From contig MU119258.1 in assembly GCA_014904845.1 (NCBI GenBank), forward strand, positions 208,769 to 272,768: 64,000 nt of DNA, in the 5' to 3' direction. Shown one piece after another: positions 11,502-23,180 of this stretch. The DNA is from Acephala macrosclerotiorum. Lineage: Eukaryota > Ascomycota > Leotiomycetes > Helotiales > Mollisiaceae. Each line of letters begins with the position of its first letter. Position 1 is the stretch's first letter. The notes under the pieces were generated by a model that made no database searches, was not told where the DNA came from, and was given only the letters and a program-made list of their open reading frames with translations. Both the position numbers and the translations under genes were made by a program.

Positions 11502-12406
11502 TCAACGCACCTCAAACAGCAAGCTCCCCAAAAGAAAGCATTGCTTCTTCACCTCTCCATCCCTTGTATTCTCCAGCGCTGGTACCTCTGGCCCCTTCGG
11601 CAGCTTCATAATATCTACAAAGTGCTTCCCGTCTCCTTCAGTTCCCACCTCATACCATACCTTGTATCTGTTCACGGAAAGAAATAACCCGCGATTCCTT
11701 CAAACTTCTTGGAACGCAAATCATATCCGGCACCTTACTAATACTCCCAGGTCTCTCTTCTGAACTCACAATCGTGATATACAACTCTTTCAGTCCGCTC
11801 TGTTCCAAACCCTCAATTATCCTTTCCAGGACAGTCATTAATGGATTTGACCCCTATATCCCATTTCTGTCTTCCCTTCCGTCTTCATAGACACAAACCC
11901 CCCCCCAACTTTTCAATAACCAAACTAACAGATCTCAACTCCCTAGCAAGCCCCTCCGCATAAACCTATCCCTCTGCTCCAAACTCATAGCCTTCTCCTT
12001 CCAAACCTACATCGGAAAATCCGTCCTCAACGTATATGTCCAACCTCCCCTCTCATCCTCGGACCCCTCAGCTCCATTCTCTCCATTGATAGCGGAAAGC
12101 CTTTGGATGCAGATCTTGAGTTCGTTAATGTTGATGAGAACGGGTATCACTTCATTGAAGATGGGTTTTGAGGCTCGGAAAAGTGCGGCGCAGTTGGCGG
12201 AGTTTGCGGGCAGGAGGATATTGATTGGAGGGCTTTTCGGGCGCTGTGGTCGTGGTTTAGGATTAGGATGTAGGTGTAGATTTTAGTTCAGATTTCGAAG
12301 GGGAGGAGGGAGAGAGCGCCTGTTTTTTTGTTAGTCTTTGAAAGTGGAATTGTGTGACAAGGGATAGCGGACCGAGATTGGGATCTGTGGATGATTGTGA
12401 AGGCAT
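11502..12406 (-). pseudogene. F-box-like gene, decayed paralog 2
   Basis: A first exon of 34 nt (12373-12406, leader MPSQSSTDPNLG) is followed by a 53-bp intron (12320-12372). It then enters an F-box-like N-terminus reading LPFEI-stop-TKIYTYILIL; the stop is TGA where CGA would be expected. Farther on, segments in different frames match the neighbouring paralog: ALFRASKPIFNEVI, WTYTLR, EQRDRFMRRGL, GLKELYITI and LPKGPEVPA. At least one nonsense change and several frame changes separate them, so no functional product is expected. The leader length and intron phase are identical to the copy at 12884-13936. F-box proteins usually recruit substrates to SCF ubiquitin ligases; this fungal subfamily has no assigned function. 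Confidence 0.75.
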
Positions 12407-12883
12407 CTTGGAAGTGCATGTTGTGTTTGACTGGTTGAGTAGATATTTGAGATTAAGGGAAGATAAGTTTGGATGGTTTTCAATGAAAATATTTGATTTC
12501 TAAACATGTCAAGTTTCATTCAAACCTTTCATGCGACACGTGATTCGGCTTGCTTCCTGTCGACAACCAGCTCGAGAAGAGATCCAGTCATCCTGTCAAG
12601 CTGGATATCCTCTCTGGCGTCAGGAATGCGTTTAGAGATTCAGGGGCACAATTCTGGATATAGCCTACCGGAAAGGTAGGCTCTGTGCGTAAAATATAGC
12701 TTCAATTGTGAGATGAAATTGCTAAAGCCATGCACAGACAGACATACAGTACAAAGTAGAATTATTCGACCAGAAAGAAGCATAACGACATGCGTTGAAA
12801 ACCTCACAGAAACGCCCATGGATAACTTATAGAAATAAATATATAGCCGCTACGCAAGGGCATCTTTGCTCTTCTCGCCTAGT
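12407..12883. other. Short intergenic spacer with a perfect hairpin
   Basis: No ORF of note. At 12662-12682 there is a hairpin with two perfect 8-base arms (AGCCTACC and GGTAGGCT) and a GGAAA loop. It lies past the 3' end of the minus-strand pseudogene at 12884. Confidence 0.45.
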
Positions 12884-13936
12884 TCAAATTATAGAACACC
12901 CAAAGTCCTCAGGTCTCCCTATCTCGAACTCTCCACCTAAGAATTCAAACTTGTAGCCTTGATCATAAGCTTCCCAAGGCTTCATAGATTCAATGTCCGG
13001 CACCCAAGCGGGCACCTCAACGCCTTCCGGCAACTAAACGACCTTTCTCAGGTGCCTGGTATAATCCATTGCTATGATCTAGCTCATATTGTAATTGTCG
13101 TTACTTCCTTGAGCAAAGATGCGGAATTTTTCCACACCTCTCAACGTCGCAATCATACCCAGGACTTATTGAATGCCTCAAGTATCCATTCCTGGGTCGC
13201 TAGTATCGTGCCTGGCTAGTTGTTGGTGACGTGGAATCTCAGAATCGTCTGTTGACCAACAGACCTCGGCGGTTTCGTTGATCGTGACATCCAGCTCTTT
13301 CAATACACATCCTTTCAGGCTCTGAACTATGTCGCTCAAGACTTTGATGAAATCTTGTGGCTCTGTTCCCACGTCTGAGTCATCTTCACCGGGCGCAATA
13401 TCAGACTGCTGCAAGTCTTCAATTCTTAACCAGACAGAACGCAGCTCCTTGAACAAACCACGTCGAACGAATGCATCCTGCTGCTCAGGAGTAAAGACCG
13501 TGAGAGATAATGGCGGAGTCGTGAGTTTGCGAAGTGGTCGCGCTTGAGCCCTTAAATTGTACGTCCAAGGTCCCTCCCTAACACTAACCTGAGCCTCATC
13601 AGTATCAGGATCCAGTTCTCTCTCAATGCAGACCTCAAATCCGTTCACATTCACAATAAAGTTAGTTGCTTCCCTATATATGTCTTTGATGCCTGCAGCA
13701 AAGCAGTCCGGTTGTTGGAAGGAAGTATTGTCGAGAGGTGCGGAGGACGGTCGTCTTGCGGTGGGTGACGCAGATCAGCGAAAAGATCTAGGACCAAAGA
13801 AAATATCTTGGTTCGAAGCTCGGAAGGTAGGATTGAGAGTGTGCCTGCAATGCTTGTAAGCTTTGATATCAGATGGCAACATTGTGGAGGCAAAGTACTG
13901 ACCGAGATTGGGTTTTGTGTATGATTGAGAATACAT
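12884..13936 (-). pseudogene. F-box-like gene, decayed paralog 1
   Basis: Exon 1 (13903-13936) encodes MYSQSYTKPNLG. The intron is 13845-13902, and exon 2 opens with the F-box-like stretch LSILPSELRTKIFSLVLD. The frame then breaks near 13678, between ASKTYI and YREATNFIV. It continues well (WTYNLR, EQQDAFVRRGLFKELRSV, LKELDVTI) to a stop at 13178. The expected C-terminal part resumes in another frame (RGVEKFRIFAQG, LPEGVEVPAWVPDIE, FEFLGGEFEIGRPEDFG), with further in-frame stops, and ends near 12884. The gene is clearly recognisable but carries at least two frame changes and two stops. A sequencing error could explain one break but hardly all of them. The intact relative is at 19620. Confidence 0.78.
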
Positions 13937-14536
13937 CACAGGTTGTATGTGCTTAGCGATAACAGCAGGAACGCCTGAACCAGACTTTAAGCCAATATCA
14001 ATGTGTGGCCTAGAGTCCTGAGAGTGGAAAATGCTCGAGAAACGTGGCCAAAGCAGGTTACCCACGGTGAGCAATACCTTCGCATTCAACGCACCAATCA
14101 AAACACTGCCCATATCAGCAACTGCCCTCGTAGAACATATAAAGGCGAAGAAGTGCAGCTGCCGATACCACGCATGTGGGGTGACTGCTGCACGTCATAC
14201 AGCAACGCGCTTGCGCATTGAACAGATTGGATTCGACTGAGAGGAGATTGAAGCCTAGGTCGATGTGGTGCGTTTTTAGTAATCGAGGTACGGCGCTGCC
14301 GTTGCTTTTGAAATCATTCCAGATTGTAATCAAAGATACATGAAGGCGAAATCAAGGCCTATTTACTTCAGGCGGAATTCACGACTGTTGTGATAACGTA
14401 TTGTTGTGTTTAATCCACCGCGTCTTGCGAAATTCGTCACTTGGAAGCTCGCGCTAGCAACACGTGATCGACCCCGCATCGTCGCGAAGGATTTGAGAAG
14501 TTACCTAGTGTCTGTGTTCTTGTTCTACTATTAGTG
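13937..14536. other. Intergenic spacer between pseudogene and transposon
   Basis: Several ORFs of about 70 codons overlap on both strands with no family features. The segment from 14400 runs into the terminal repeat of the element at 14537. Confidence 0.35.
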
Positions 14537-14573
14537 CACCAGGGGGTGCAACATTTCGTGACACACTAAAAAT
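14537..14573 (+). repeat. Left terminal inverted repeat
   Basis: Begins CACCAGGGGGTGCA. It pairs with 15932-15968 on the opposite strand, with A/G and T/C differences only. Confidence 0.85.
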
Positions 14574-15931
14574 GGCCCGTGCGCATTGTTAATAACTTTA
14601 TTAATATACGTAAACAATTTTTTAAATTATTAATTATAGCATTATAATTACGTTTACGATTTCGTTCGAGTATTTTCGATCGCGAAATTAAAATTAGAAA
14701 ATATATTATTTAAAAAAATTAAATTTTTTTAGAGATTTCGATCGCGATAATCGTATAAAATCGTTTATTCGTATTTGCAAGTAGATTAAAATATTTTGCG
14801 AAATAAACTATAAATGATTACGAGAACGACGTAATATTAAATTAGACGCGTATTGTTAAAATTGTAAAAAATTAAAAATATTTAAATGAAAATTTCGAGT
14901 TACGAAAGCGATATATCGATTTTTAATTAGTAAACGAAATTTATTATACGATTAATTATTCGAATATTAAATTAAAAAATATAATATTTTTATTAAAAAA
15001 AAAATTTTATAAATATAATTTAAAAAATATACGAAAAACGTTTAACGTTATAAAATAATATACGTTAAAAAAAAAATTTCGTTTATAAATAAAATTAAAA
15101 AAAAAATTTTTAGTAATAAATATAAAAAAAAGTTTATAAAAAATTATTAATATTTATATTTTTTTATAAACAAAATATATATTAATTTATTATTAATAAA
15201 AATTAAAAAAATTTTTTAAAAAAAAAAAAAAAATAAATTCGAATAATATTTAAAAAAAATTAAAAAAATAAAATAATTAATTATATATTACGAAATAGAT
15301 TAATTAGTACGTTAAATATAAAAAATTAAAATTTTATTACGACGAGAAAAATTATACGAAGCGGTTTAAAAGATTTAAAAAGTTTAAAAAAAGAAAATTC
15401 GAGTTTAAAAAAGAATATAATAATCGTTTAAAATAATAAAATATCGATATATTATATTTCGTAGAAATTAAAATTAAAAGTAATTTTATAATTTAAAAAT
15501 ATTACGTAGAGTACTTATTATTTATTTATATAGTAATTATTAATTTCGTTTTTAAGCGTTACGATTTATTTTGGATTTTATAAAAAAATAACGATTAAAA
15601 TTACGAGTATAAATTTTTTATTTAAATTATTTGAAACGAAATTGAAATACGTTTTTATATTTATTTTTTATAATTTTTAAATTTAAATTCGATTAAAAAG
15701 TATTAATGTATTTTAAAAAAGTGGATGCGTAAAAAATAGTAAAATACGTTAAATTAATTTAAAGAGATTTTATAAGACGAATAAAGTAAGATTATAATGA
15801 AAAAAGTACGAGTTAAAATAGTTGAAATGCTAAAAAAATGTGAATAAGTCGTAAAGTTTGGTAGAAAGCTTTTTAAGAGTAATTTGTAGTAGTTTAAAGA
15901 GTATATAGTGTATTTATAAGGTTTTTCGCTT

Positions 15932-15968
15932 AATTTTGGTGTGTCACGAAATGCTGCACCCCCTGGTG
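15932..15968 (-). repeat. Right terminal inverted repeat
   Basis: Reverse complement of the left end. It ends CTGCACCCCCTGGTG and less of it has been converted to A/T than the interior. Confidence 0.85.
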
Positions 15969-16104
15969 GTGCCATATGGGTCCACATAGAGCTTCTAAGC
16001 AGGCCTTGAGTGGCAGTGATATAGTAAGCTTCGCTTGGGGGTGACAATCATCCTTTCGCTGCGCTGTTCCACTCCTTCCCGTTGTCAAAACTGCCCAGCA
16101 AGGT

Positions 16105-18325
16105 TCAAGACTTATTTTTCTTCACGTAGAGTGAGGATAAATAAACCACCATAAGTACAGAAGCACTCACAAACATCCCAACAAAGAAGAGGACGGTGAG
16201 CGGGGAAGTCATACAGATATCCCCGAGAAGAAATAACCGCCGTAAAAACGGCCAAATCTTTTTGGGGTCATTGTGTCGAGCCAGTTTCTTCAACATTTCC
16301 GGTCGCCGTTCAACGAAAATACACATTCCGACGTACATAAACAGAAAGAAGAAACATATATATATCGAGTACGATGTATATATCGCCAGAAATGAGGTTA
16401 TTGTCTTGGATCCGACGCCTGCAGTGAAGATGATGAATTGAATCGCAAGCTCAACGGCAATAAGATAGAGGCAGATCAGAAATTCTTGATACCAGGTGTC
16501 TGTGTAGAAGTCATGATCATAGAATGTTTGAGACGGCCATAGACGGCCAGTGCCGCTGCTTCCAAATCCTGAGTTGGACCATGGCGTTTCAGGAGATGTA
16601 GAGTTGTCAACGGATCTGTCTGGGTCTGACTGTCGCGCGACGAAAGTCCCGAGTCGATGCTCCATATTAATTAAGTCAGTGCCTGTCCTCCGTGTTGTCA
16701 AAGTGACTTCGGTTCTGTCAAGATCAGTTCCTGAAGCCTCGTGGGGTGGCTCTTCAATTGTGGATGTTGAAACCTCAGATGCGATAACTCTCGTCTCATG
16801 CTCGGTGGTAGAAGGGTCATTTGCTAAATCCGGAGGTGCTGGGAGAGCTGAGGTGATTGAGTCGGCATCAGTAGACTTTTCTGGCCGATCTGTGCTGATT
16901 TAGTCTTCGGCTCGCCCATGACTTGATGGGGATTCATTTTCATACCCAGAAAGACTTCGGCAAGGCTTAGGACTGGAAGGATCAAGAGCAAGGTTGGTGT
17001 CAACTGCCCAAATCCCCAAAAGTTCTTCTGTAGAACTACTTGCCCACGACTTTCAACATTAGCTGCCGAGTCCATGTTTGCTAAGTTGCGAATGATAAAA
17101 ATTCTCATGGTCCCCCAAGCCAAAGAAAACGTCAGCCAAGAGATCTATATAGTCATTAATCTGAACTCAAAAATATAACATCGAGCTAACATACCTCCCA
17201 AAAAATTGATTCGCCCATGTCGTATATAGCCTGGCAATAAATCCAGAAGACCATGCCAATGGAGTGGAGCATGAAGCACATGCTCCGCACTGGCGACGAT
17301 CTTGACTGGGTGTAATGTTCCTCTATCTTTCTGATAATCGATTTGCCAGCTCGAGCTGGTCTCTCTTTGAACCACTCTGTTGCAAATTGGGAGCTACCGC
17401 GGAAAAACATGATTACTCTTGTGACGGTACTACTGATTAACACGAGTTCAGAAGCAACCATAGAGAGGAAGTAGTCCAGATCTGCGTTTACGAAATGGTG
17501 ATGATAGGATAACTCGAAACAACATTTTGCTGGTGCCCCAGGATATGCTTTCTCCGTCCCATTGGTAACGGCAACTGTGGAATGTTTGGACGAAATGTAA
17601 GTAGGGTTTTTCTGCCCAGCATTTTGTATCCCACACGCTCCTCCAGTTGGAACAAGGGCAACGGCGAGTATGACGACAAGAAGTAACATCAAACCCAGTC
17701 TCAGCGTACGAATCCCGCGGTGGTCGTGAATATATCTTCGAAGGAACGTCAATGAAGTGAGATGTGTCGCAGAAGAGAACCAGGCCAAGGAAGCCACGAT
17801 GTGACAATGAAAGATGGAAAGACCACAGTCGATTTGAGAGTAGCCACTGGCGAGTATGGCAAGTCCAGTTACAATTTGTGTATCACTCAGAGCTAGGACA
17901 GCCTTTTACAAGACGTTAATTAGCTCTAGCATCAATCGCGAATGCGTTCGCAGGATGTATGAAAGAGCACTAACATTTTTCAGGGCTGGTTCCAAACGCT
18001 CCGGTGGTCTTCCAACTGTCGGCCAGATAATGCCCAAGACTGCCTCATCTATGGGATTTGAAGTGTTTAGATCATCAAGGCTACTTGCCTTTGGCAAGCC
18101 CATGGCATATCGTAGGAGTAAGAGTAGGACCGTTATGTAAGCAGTGCCTACAAACCCGACAAGGACCTGTACCACTTTAGAAAAATGCATGGACGGATAG
18201 AATGAGACCCTCGAGTTTACCCCGATTCCGGAAATGTCTAGATTTGCTTGCAAGGCTGGAGGCAGTACACTGTCATTCCGGATGAATAGGCAATCAGGGC
18301 TCATACACGCCATTATAAAGAGCAT
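16105..18325 (-). CDS. Multi-pass membrane protein, fungal family of unknown function (4 exons, 680 aa)
   Basis: Exons are 17975-18325, 17195-17902, 16946-17144 and 16105-16889. Introns are 72, 50 and 56 bp. The first removes an in-frame TAA and the last has a CTAAAT branch and CAG acceptor. Total coding length is 2043 nt. Hydrophobic segments include VQVLVGFVGTAYITVLLLLL, the run after DTQIVTGLAILASGYSQ, LGLMLLLVVILAVALV, and four more in the last exon. The signature DTQIVTGLAILASGYSQ...IVASLAWFSSATHLTSLTFLR is shared by many uncharacterised ascomycete membrane proteins. I infer a plasma-membrane or endomembrane location but no transport or enzymatic role. A Ser/Thr-rich cytosolic-looking loop precedes the last helices. 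An alternative start is the ATG 12 bp downstream. Confidence 0.85.
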
Positions 18326-19619
18326 GTATAGGTACTATTCTTCAATCGAACTCGTGTTAGATGCAGAGAAGAGACTACAAATTGTTGCGAGGCATAATAA
18401 GGTTATATGACTGACTCATTAAGCAGGCGGCATGACCATGTTCTGCTAGCCTGATGATGCTTTTCTTTGAGCCGCACTTAGGAGGCATGCATCATTCTCA
18501 TCCAATGGTGACATGAAAGACTCGAGAGACATGGGTCTTGCATATGAAAATTTTTGGTGTCGCCCAATCCAAAGGAATCAATGGCGTTAATAGTGCGGGA
18601 CGTCAAAGTTAACGCCCCATCGCATTAAAGAAAGCTTCATGCATACATATTTTACCCACCCTGCTATATCGTCGAACCGGCGAGCAAGGTTGGTGGCTTA
18701 CATCGTCAGAGATGGTCAAGCCTGCTGGAATAGCAACGAAGAGCAACGTCTTCAAAGTACAAATTTGTGTCTGGCTTGAGGGGAACACTTAACGCGTACT
18801 GTAACTGCGATTTGAGCAAAACTTGTAGCAACGGATTGAAGCGAGGCGATGTCAACAAACAAAAGGGGGATGCTATGCAGGTAGTAACGAAAGATCGCAT
18901 TAAGCAGCAAAACAGAGTCGTCTAGTTCAAAATCTCATCACTCGCCCCTAGTTTATGCTTGAGCAATAATTCCCAATACTCAGATTTCGGATTCACTTGC
19001 ACCGATTTGTGGCCTTCGAATTTGAATCTCGAGGACATTTCGCAGGCAACGCTACTGATGCTTTTTGTGGCGCCGACGGAGCTTCAGGATGAACAAGACA
19101 CCCAAAGGTGTTGACAGATGCGAACAGTGTGATTCTTTGCATCAAGTCATCGCAGCTGTGAGCTAAAGTACTATGTGGCATCGGACAATGTGGAGTTCAT
19201 GGCCCCCAATTTTTGCAATGCCAGCGCAATGCTTCCCACCGCCTTCACCGTCCCATTCTCGGAAGCGCTCGATGCTAGAACATGATGTGTGACGATACCT
19301 CACATCTCCAAATAGATTGTTTCTGTTGCTTTGCGAGCAGTCGAGGTCCCCATGCCGGTGTACATATGATGTCGGTATCATCGCACAGTGCCGATCAAAC
19401 AGACGCGTCGGGAAGCGCGTCCATAAACAACCTAAAGTTCGGCTTTCTTCTTTTTCTAAGTTTCTTCTTCTTCTCTCAGTAATTCTGCCCCCTTGAACAA
19501 CACTGTCTCTTTCCAGCATTCTCCAGCATTGTTTGAATGTGATCTTCTTCGAGCCTTCGACGGCATTGTTGAAGGCGTTTGCAGATTGGGGAAGATCTTG
19601 TTCGATTGCGAAAGTCAAC
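18326..19619. other. Intergenic, probable promoter region of the intact F-box-like gene
   Basis: Small ORFs (64 codons at 18706-18900 minus and others) show no family features. The frame that opens at 19493 from a TTG runs into the F-box gene but is explained by the first exon and intron of that gene, so it is treated as leader. Confidence 0.35.
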
Positions 19620-21019
19620 ATGCCTCCTCACCCCACTTCCCCAGATCTTGGTATGGCTTGACACAAACAATTGACTCTCTTCACCCTCTGCTACTTTTGA
19701 TCGTGGCATCTGCTAACACTTCACGAGGAACATTCTCTACTCTGCCTCTCGAACTCCGCGAAAGAATCTATGGCCTCGTTCTTGACTTCAACGAACGCCC
19801 TCCCGGCATCGAAATCGACCCCATCCTCGATGAGCCCCCCTACGATCCCTTCTCCCATGCTCATGGCTGCACGTGCCACAGCTCTAATACGAAAGAGAAG
19901 CCCGAATCTAAGCTCGCGCTCCTTCTCGTCTCCAAAACTATCCACACGGAATCTAGACTCGTCCTTTTCCGCGTCAACGAATGGAAGATCGAGGTGGACG
20001 ACGACTTAGAAGGCGTGATGAGGAAGAACGAGCCGAATGTAAGTATCATGGGCAAACCAGGCTGGTCGATGCGACTCGCACACGCCTTCGGTGGACGTGG
20101 TGCTGTGTTCTCACCTCTGCATACGGCGGCTTTGGATCGGGATAATATATGGTCGGAACTACGGTTCGTACATGTCAGTGTTGGGAGTGGAGCTGGGTAT
20201 GCGGGCGGTGGAGTCAGAGAATACGATATTCTGCCATACAAGAGGCAGACGAAATTAGGGCCTGAGAGACCATCTTTCGTCCCACTGTTGAAGGTCATGG
20301 ACAATGTCTGTGAGCTGCTGAGAGGGTGCAGGCAATTGCATGTGCTACGGATCACACTACGTAGTATTGAGAAGACACCAGGCAGTATTGAGAAGGTACT
20401 TCATCCTCTCAGGCAGTTACGTGGAGTGAAGAAGACGAGTGCTGTCTGCATGGGAATGCAGGACGATATGTGGGTGGACTGGAACCTGAAGGGCAGCTAC
20501 GGACGATACCTCCACAGGATTCTCGGCATGGCGGAGGGAACCAAGGCACCGAGATATGTCGGAGATGAAAAAGAGCCGAATCAGAGCGACAAAGAGATCT
20601 TCGATATGATTGGTGCCAGATGGTGTGGTGGGAAGACTTTTGCCTACCCAGATAGCGATGAGGATGAGGATGAGAATGATGAGATCGATGATGATGACAT
20701 GGAATTTATCGATGATGAAGGTGATGATATGGACGATTTTCATGAGTTCATGGAGTTCATGGTAGCGCAAGGACCTAGGATGGTGATGCCACCTACCATG
20801 GGTATGGCTATGGTCATGGGATTTGGCCCACCGCCAGGTCCGTGGGATTTTGAAGATGAGTATGAGGATGACGAGACCGATGAAGACGACTTTGATGCGG
20901 AAGATGAGGAAGGGTTTGGGCCCTTTAGCTCACAGGCTGGTCCAGCTCCTTACCACGGCTTCGTGGAAGAAGGTCATCAAGAGTTATATGATCAAATGAT
21001 TGTTGAAGAAGTCGACTAA
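19620..21019 (+). CDS. F-box-like protein with acidic C-terminal tail (2 exons, 440 aa)
   Basis: Exon 1 is 19620-19650 (ATG, leader MPPHPTSPDLG). The intron is 19651-19727 (GTATGG, branch TGCTAAC, acceptor CACGAG) and exon 2 is 19728-21019. The F-box-like start is STLPLELRERIYGLVLD, and SKTIHTESRLVLFRVN follows at about residue 75. Residues about 330-440 are extremely acidic, with runs of D and E. The leader, intron position and phase, and F-box start match the two broken copies at 11502 and 12884, which identifies the family. The body is otherwise unassigned. F-box proteins normally act as SCF substrate receptors; in this fungal group that role is unproven. The acidic tail is not visible in the decayed copies and may be specific to this one. 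Confidence 0.82.
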
Positions 21020-22629
21020 AAGGTCGGAACTTCCAAGGGAAGCTATTTACGATTTACGATTTACGATCAGGTTGCTCAAGATAGGCTGGCACGGCGCTTT
21101 GGGGAATATCTATCAAGTCTGCGATGGCAATATTACTTGGGTCTGTTCACATTTCACCCTCTTGCTGCTAGATGATCACGTCTCATCGATTGATAGCCAC
21201 ACTCCACCGGCCTTGACCACACTCAGCACCCTGAAGCTGCCAGGCTCTCAATGGGTATGATTGAGGACTGTATACACATTTCCGTCTCGAGATCGGTCTC
21301 TTCGATGTCCATCCCATGATCGAGTTCAGAGCAAACGGAATCGTCATCCCAGATTCACCGTCTCCCAGTGACTCAAGAGCTATGCGGCATCCCACATGGA
21401 TTCCCTCGAGCTTTTCATCCGATTGAGTTCAGAAGCTCTACAAAATTCTAGTCGAGACAATTTGTCATGGGATGACTGCTCAGTGGTCTGCATCTATCCT
21501 CATTCATGACATGAGTTGTTTCAAGGTGTCCAATGCTGCAGCAGAAGTTTCTGGCAAGTTGCATGGTCCTCCCAGCTCGTGACACTTGCCCCTCGTCTCG
21601 TCTGTTTTCTTTAGCTGTCACCGATGGGTCTGATGAAGTTGACTGGTACCTTGGATTGTATTTGCAGGTGCTTATACTCGATCGTTCGTTGCTTTTTCTC
21701 TCTAAAATCCTAGAAGTTTCAAGTATCTTCGCAACATCTCTCATCTCTCCACATTACCGACTCTTCTTCCAAAGCTAGAACCCCTCAACTTCATTATCTC
21801 CATTAGAGAACCGCCCAAGATGACACAAAAGCGTACGCATTCTCAAATTCCCTCTCGCCTCTACGCCAAAATGTCGCTACTGCCACAGAGTCAGTCTCCA
21901 CTCTCCTCATCGTCACGCCAGAAACCATGAAGATCGAAAAGAACCTCAGTCGTCTACATTACATCTGCGAGAAATGCTGCACCAGGAAGTCGAGATGGGT
22001 TGCTTGGGGTGATAAGATTGTAATCTGAGCTGTTACTGTGGGGTTGTTAGTCGCCGAGGTGAGTTTGATGGAATAAGGGGACATAAGGATAAGATGAAAG
22101 GCTAAGCAGTGGGGTTGTAGATACCGCTGGTGAAGGCATGAAGATGGAAAAAGGCAAGTGTTGGGCTTGTGCTTGGGGCTGATGTGGGTTCTTCCGTGCT
22201 GTGCTTGTTGTTCCGAAAGCTGCTGCGGGGTGTTCTGGTTCCAAAATCTCGGTTGAGATCTAATGATTGGACTGCTGCGTGCAGCTGATAGGTTGGCTCT
22301 TGGTTGAGGCTCTATGGGGGTATGTGGTTTTGGCAGATTCGAGCGTCACACTGAGGTTGGATGTCTGGGATAGGGTGGAGACAGGTTCTGCAGCTCTTGG
22401 GGTGAATTCTGATCCGGATCGTCATAGTTTTCGTAGGTAGATTGTTCAATGCGAGGACAGACATTGCTTCAATTTGCCTCATCTGCATCAATCGGCGCAT
22501 CGCATTTCCACCTTTCGCTTCTGGGACTGCTAAGGACATAAGAGCTGTGTTTCTATTCTGTCAATGTTTCATGATCTTCGATTCTTCCGCTCCTACCAAG
22601 CTTCTATCTGCTACAGTGTCGTTGGTTCA
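21020..22629. other. Intergenic with no supported gene
   Basis: A partial open frame at about 21850-22028 (ending KSRWVAWGDKIVI) and other short ORFs lack starts and family features. Pro/Gln-rich minus-strand ORFs near 22050-22540 look like low-complexity chance frames. Possibly gene debris. Confidence 0.3.
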
Positions 22630-23180
22630 TACTAACAATGGCTCAACGCCTAGCAGCCGATCCACGAGCTCGACGGAAATACTTGAATTGTCCATTCTTC
22701 GACACCTTAATACCATTTCTCTCTTGCTCTGTTGAACTTCCTGCGTCAGATCAAGTCCTTCAGTCTCCCTCTGATAACAGATGAATTTTAGTCCATCGGG
22801 GTGCAAGTAATCAGGTGTTGTCTTCTATACGGTAGCACAGTGTCCCGGGCTCCCGTTGCCTCTGCTGTAAATAAAACCGCATACGTCCGTTGGCGAATTG
22901 AGACATCCATGGATTCTTTATGGAGTCAGTCGCAAGCCGTAGCCACTAGTAATTATTCCGCTGTGGTCTTGCATCATCTGATAAAATTGGTCGAGAGTGA
23001 CACCTCGTTCCGCCTCATTACAGGGTCTCTCGCTCGATCTTGGCAGCAAAGTGGTCAGCGTTCATACCGAGAAGATAGGCCATGGTGACGAAGACACAGT
23101 TGGATTGAACTCGCTGGAGTTGTGGATCGAGTAGCCGAAGAGGCCAAAGTTGTCGAGTTCGGAGCCGAAGGTCGACATTG
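22630..23180 (-). pseudogene. Decayed gene with an NCVFVT motif (putative Cys-protease-fold or toxin-like fungal family)
   Basis: An ATG at 23180-23178 starts a frame reading MSTFGSELDNFGLFGYSIHN. The frame then shifts by one base and reads NCVFVTMAYLLGMNADHFAA in the next frame. It shifts back to GVTLDQFYQMM...GIITSGYG, stops at TAA after LRLTP, and further matching-looking segments (DGLKFICYQRETEGLDLTQEV) lie in yet another frame. The Cys-anchored start and the YQ...G.DVT/E-type end recall small fungal proteins that I associate, without certainty, with a papain-like fold. At least three breaks make a functional product unlikely. Real introns at the breaks are possible but no good donor/acceptor pairs were found. 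Confidence 0.45.

Larger units (their letters stand above)
14537..15968. mobile_element. RIP-decayed DNA transposon with about 37-bp terminal inverted repeats
   Basis: The left end begins CACCAGGGGGTGCA and runs through CATTTCGTGACACAC. The right end at 15932-15968 is its reverse complement, with only two or three transition differences over about 37 bases. The 1.36 kb between the ends is almost pure A/T, with surviving cytosines nearly all in CpG. That is typical of RIP and leaves no readable transposase. The trinucleotide GTG precedes the left end and follows the right end, a possible 3-bp target duplication. The superfamily cannot be named from what remains. Confidence 0.8.

Noticed and set aside
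12086..12286. 66-codon plus-strand ORF
   Set aside because: Antisense to the decayed F-box-like paralog, whose protein similarity lies on the minus strand.
19163..19621. 152-codon minus-strand ORF with ATG opposite the F-box gene start
   Set aside because: It lies antisense over the leader and start of a well-supported gene, shares the ATG/CAT position by chance and shows no family features.
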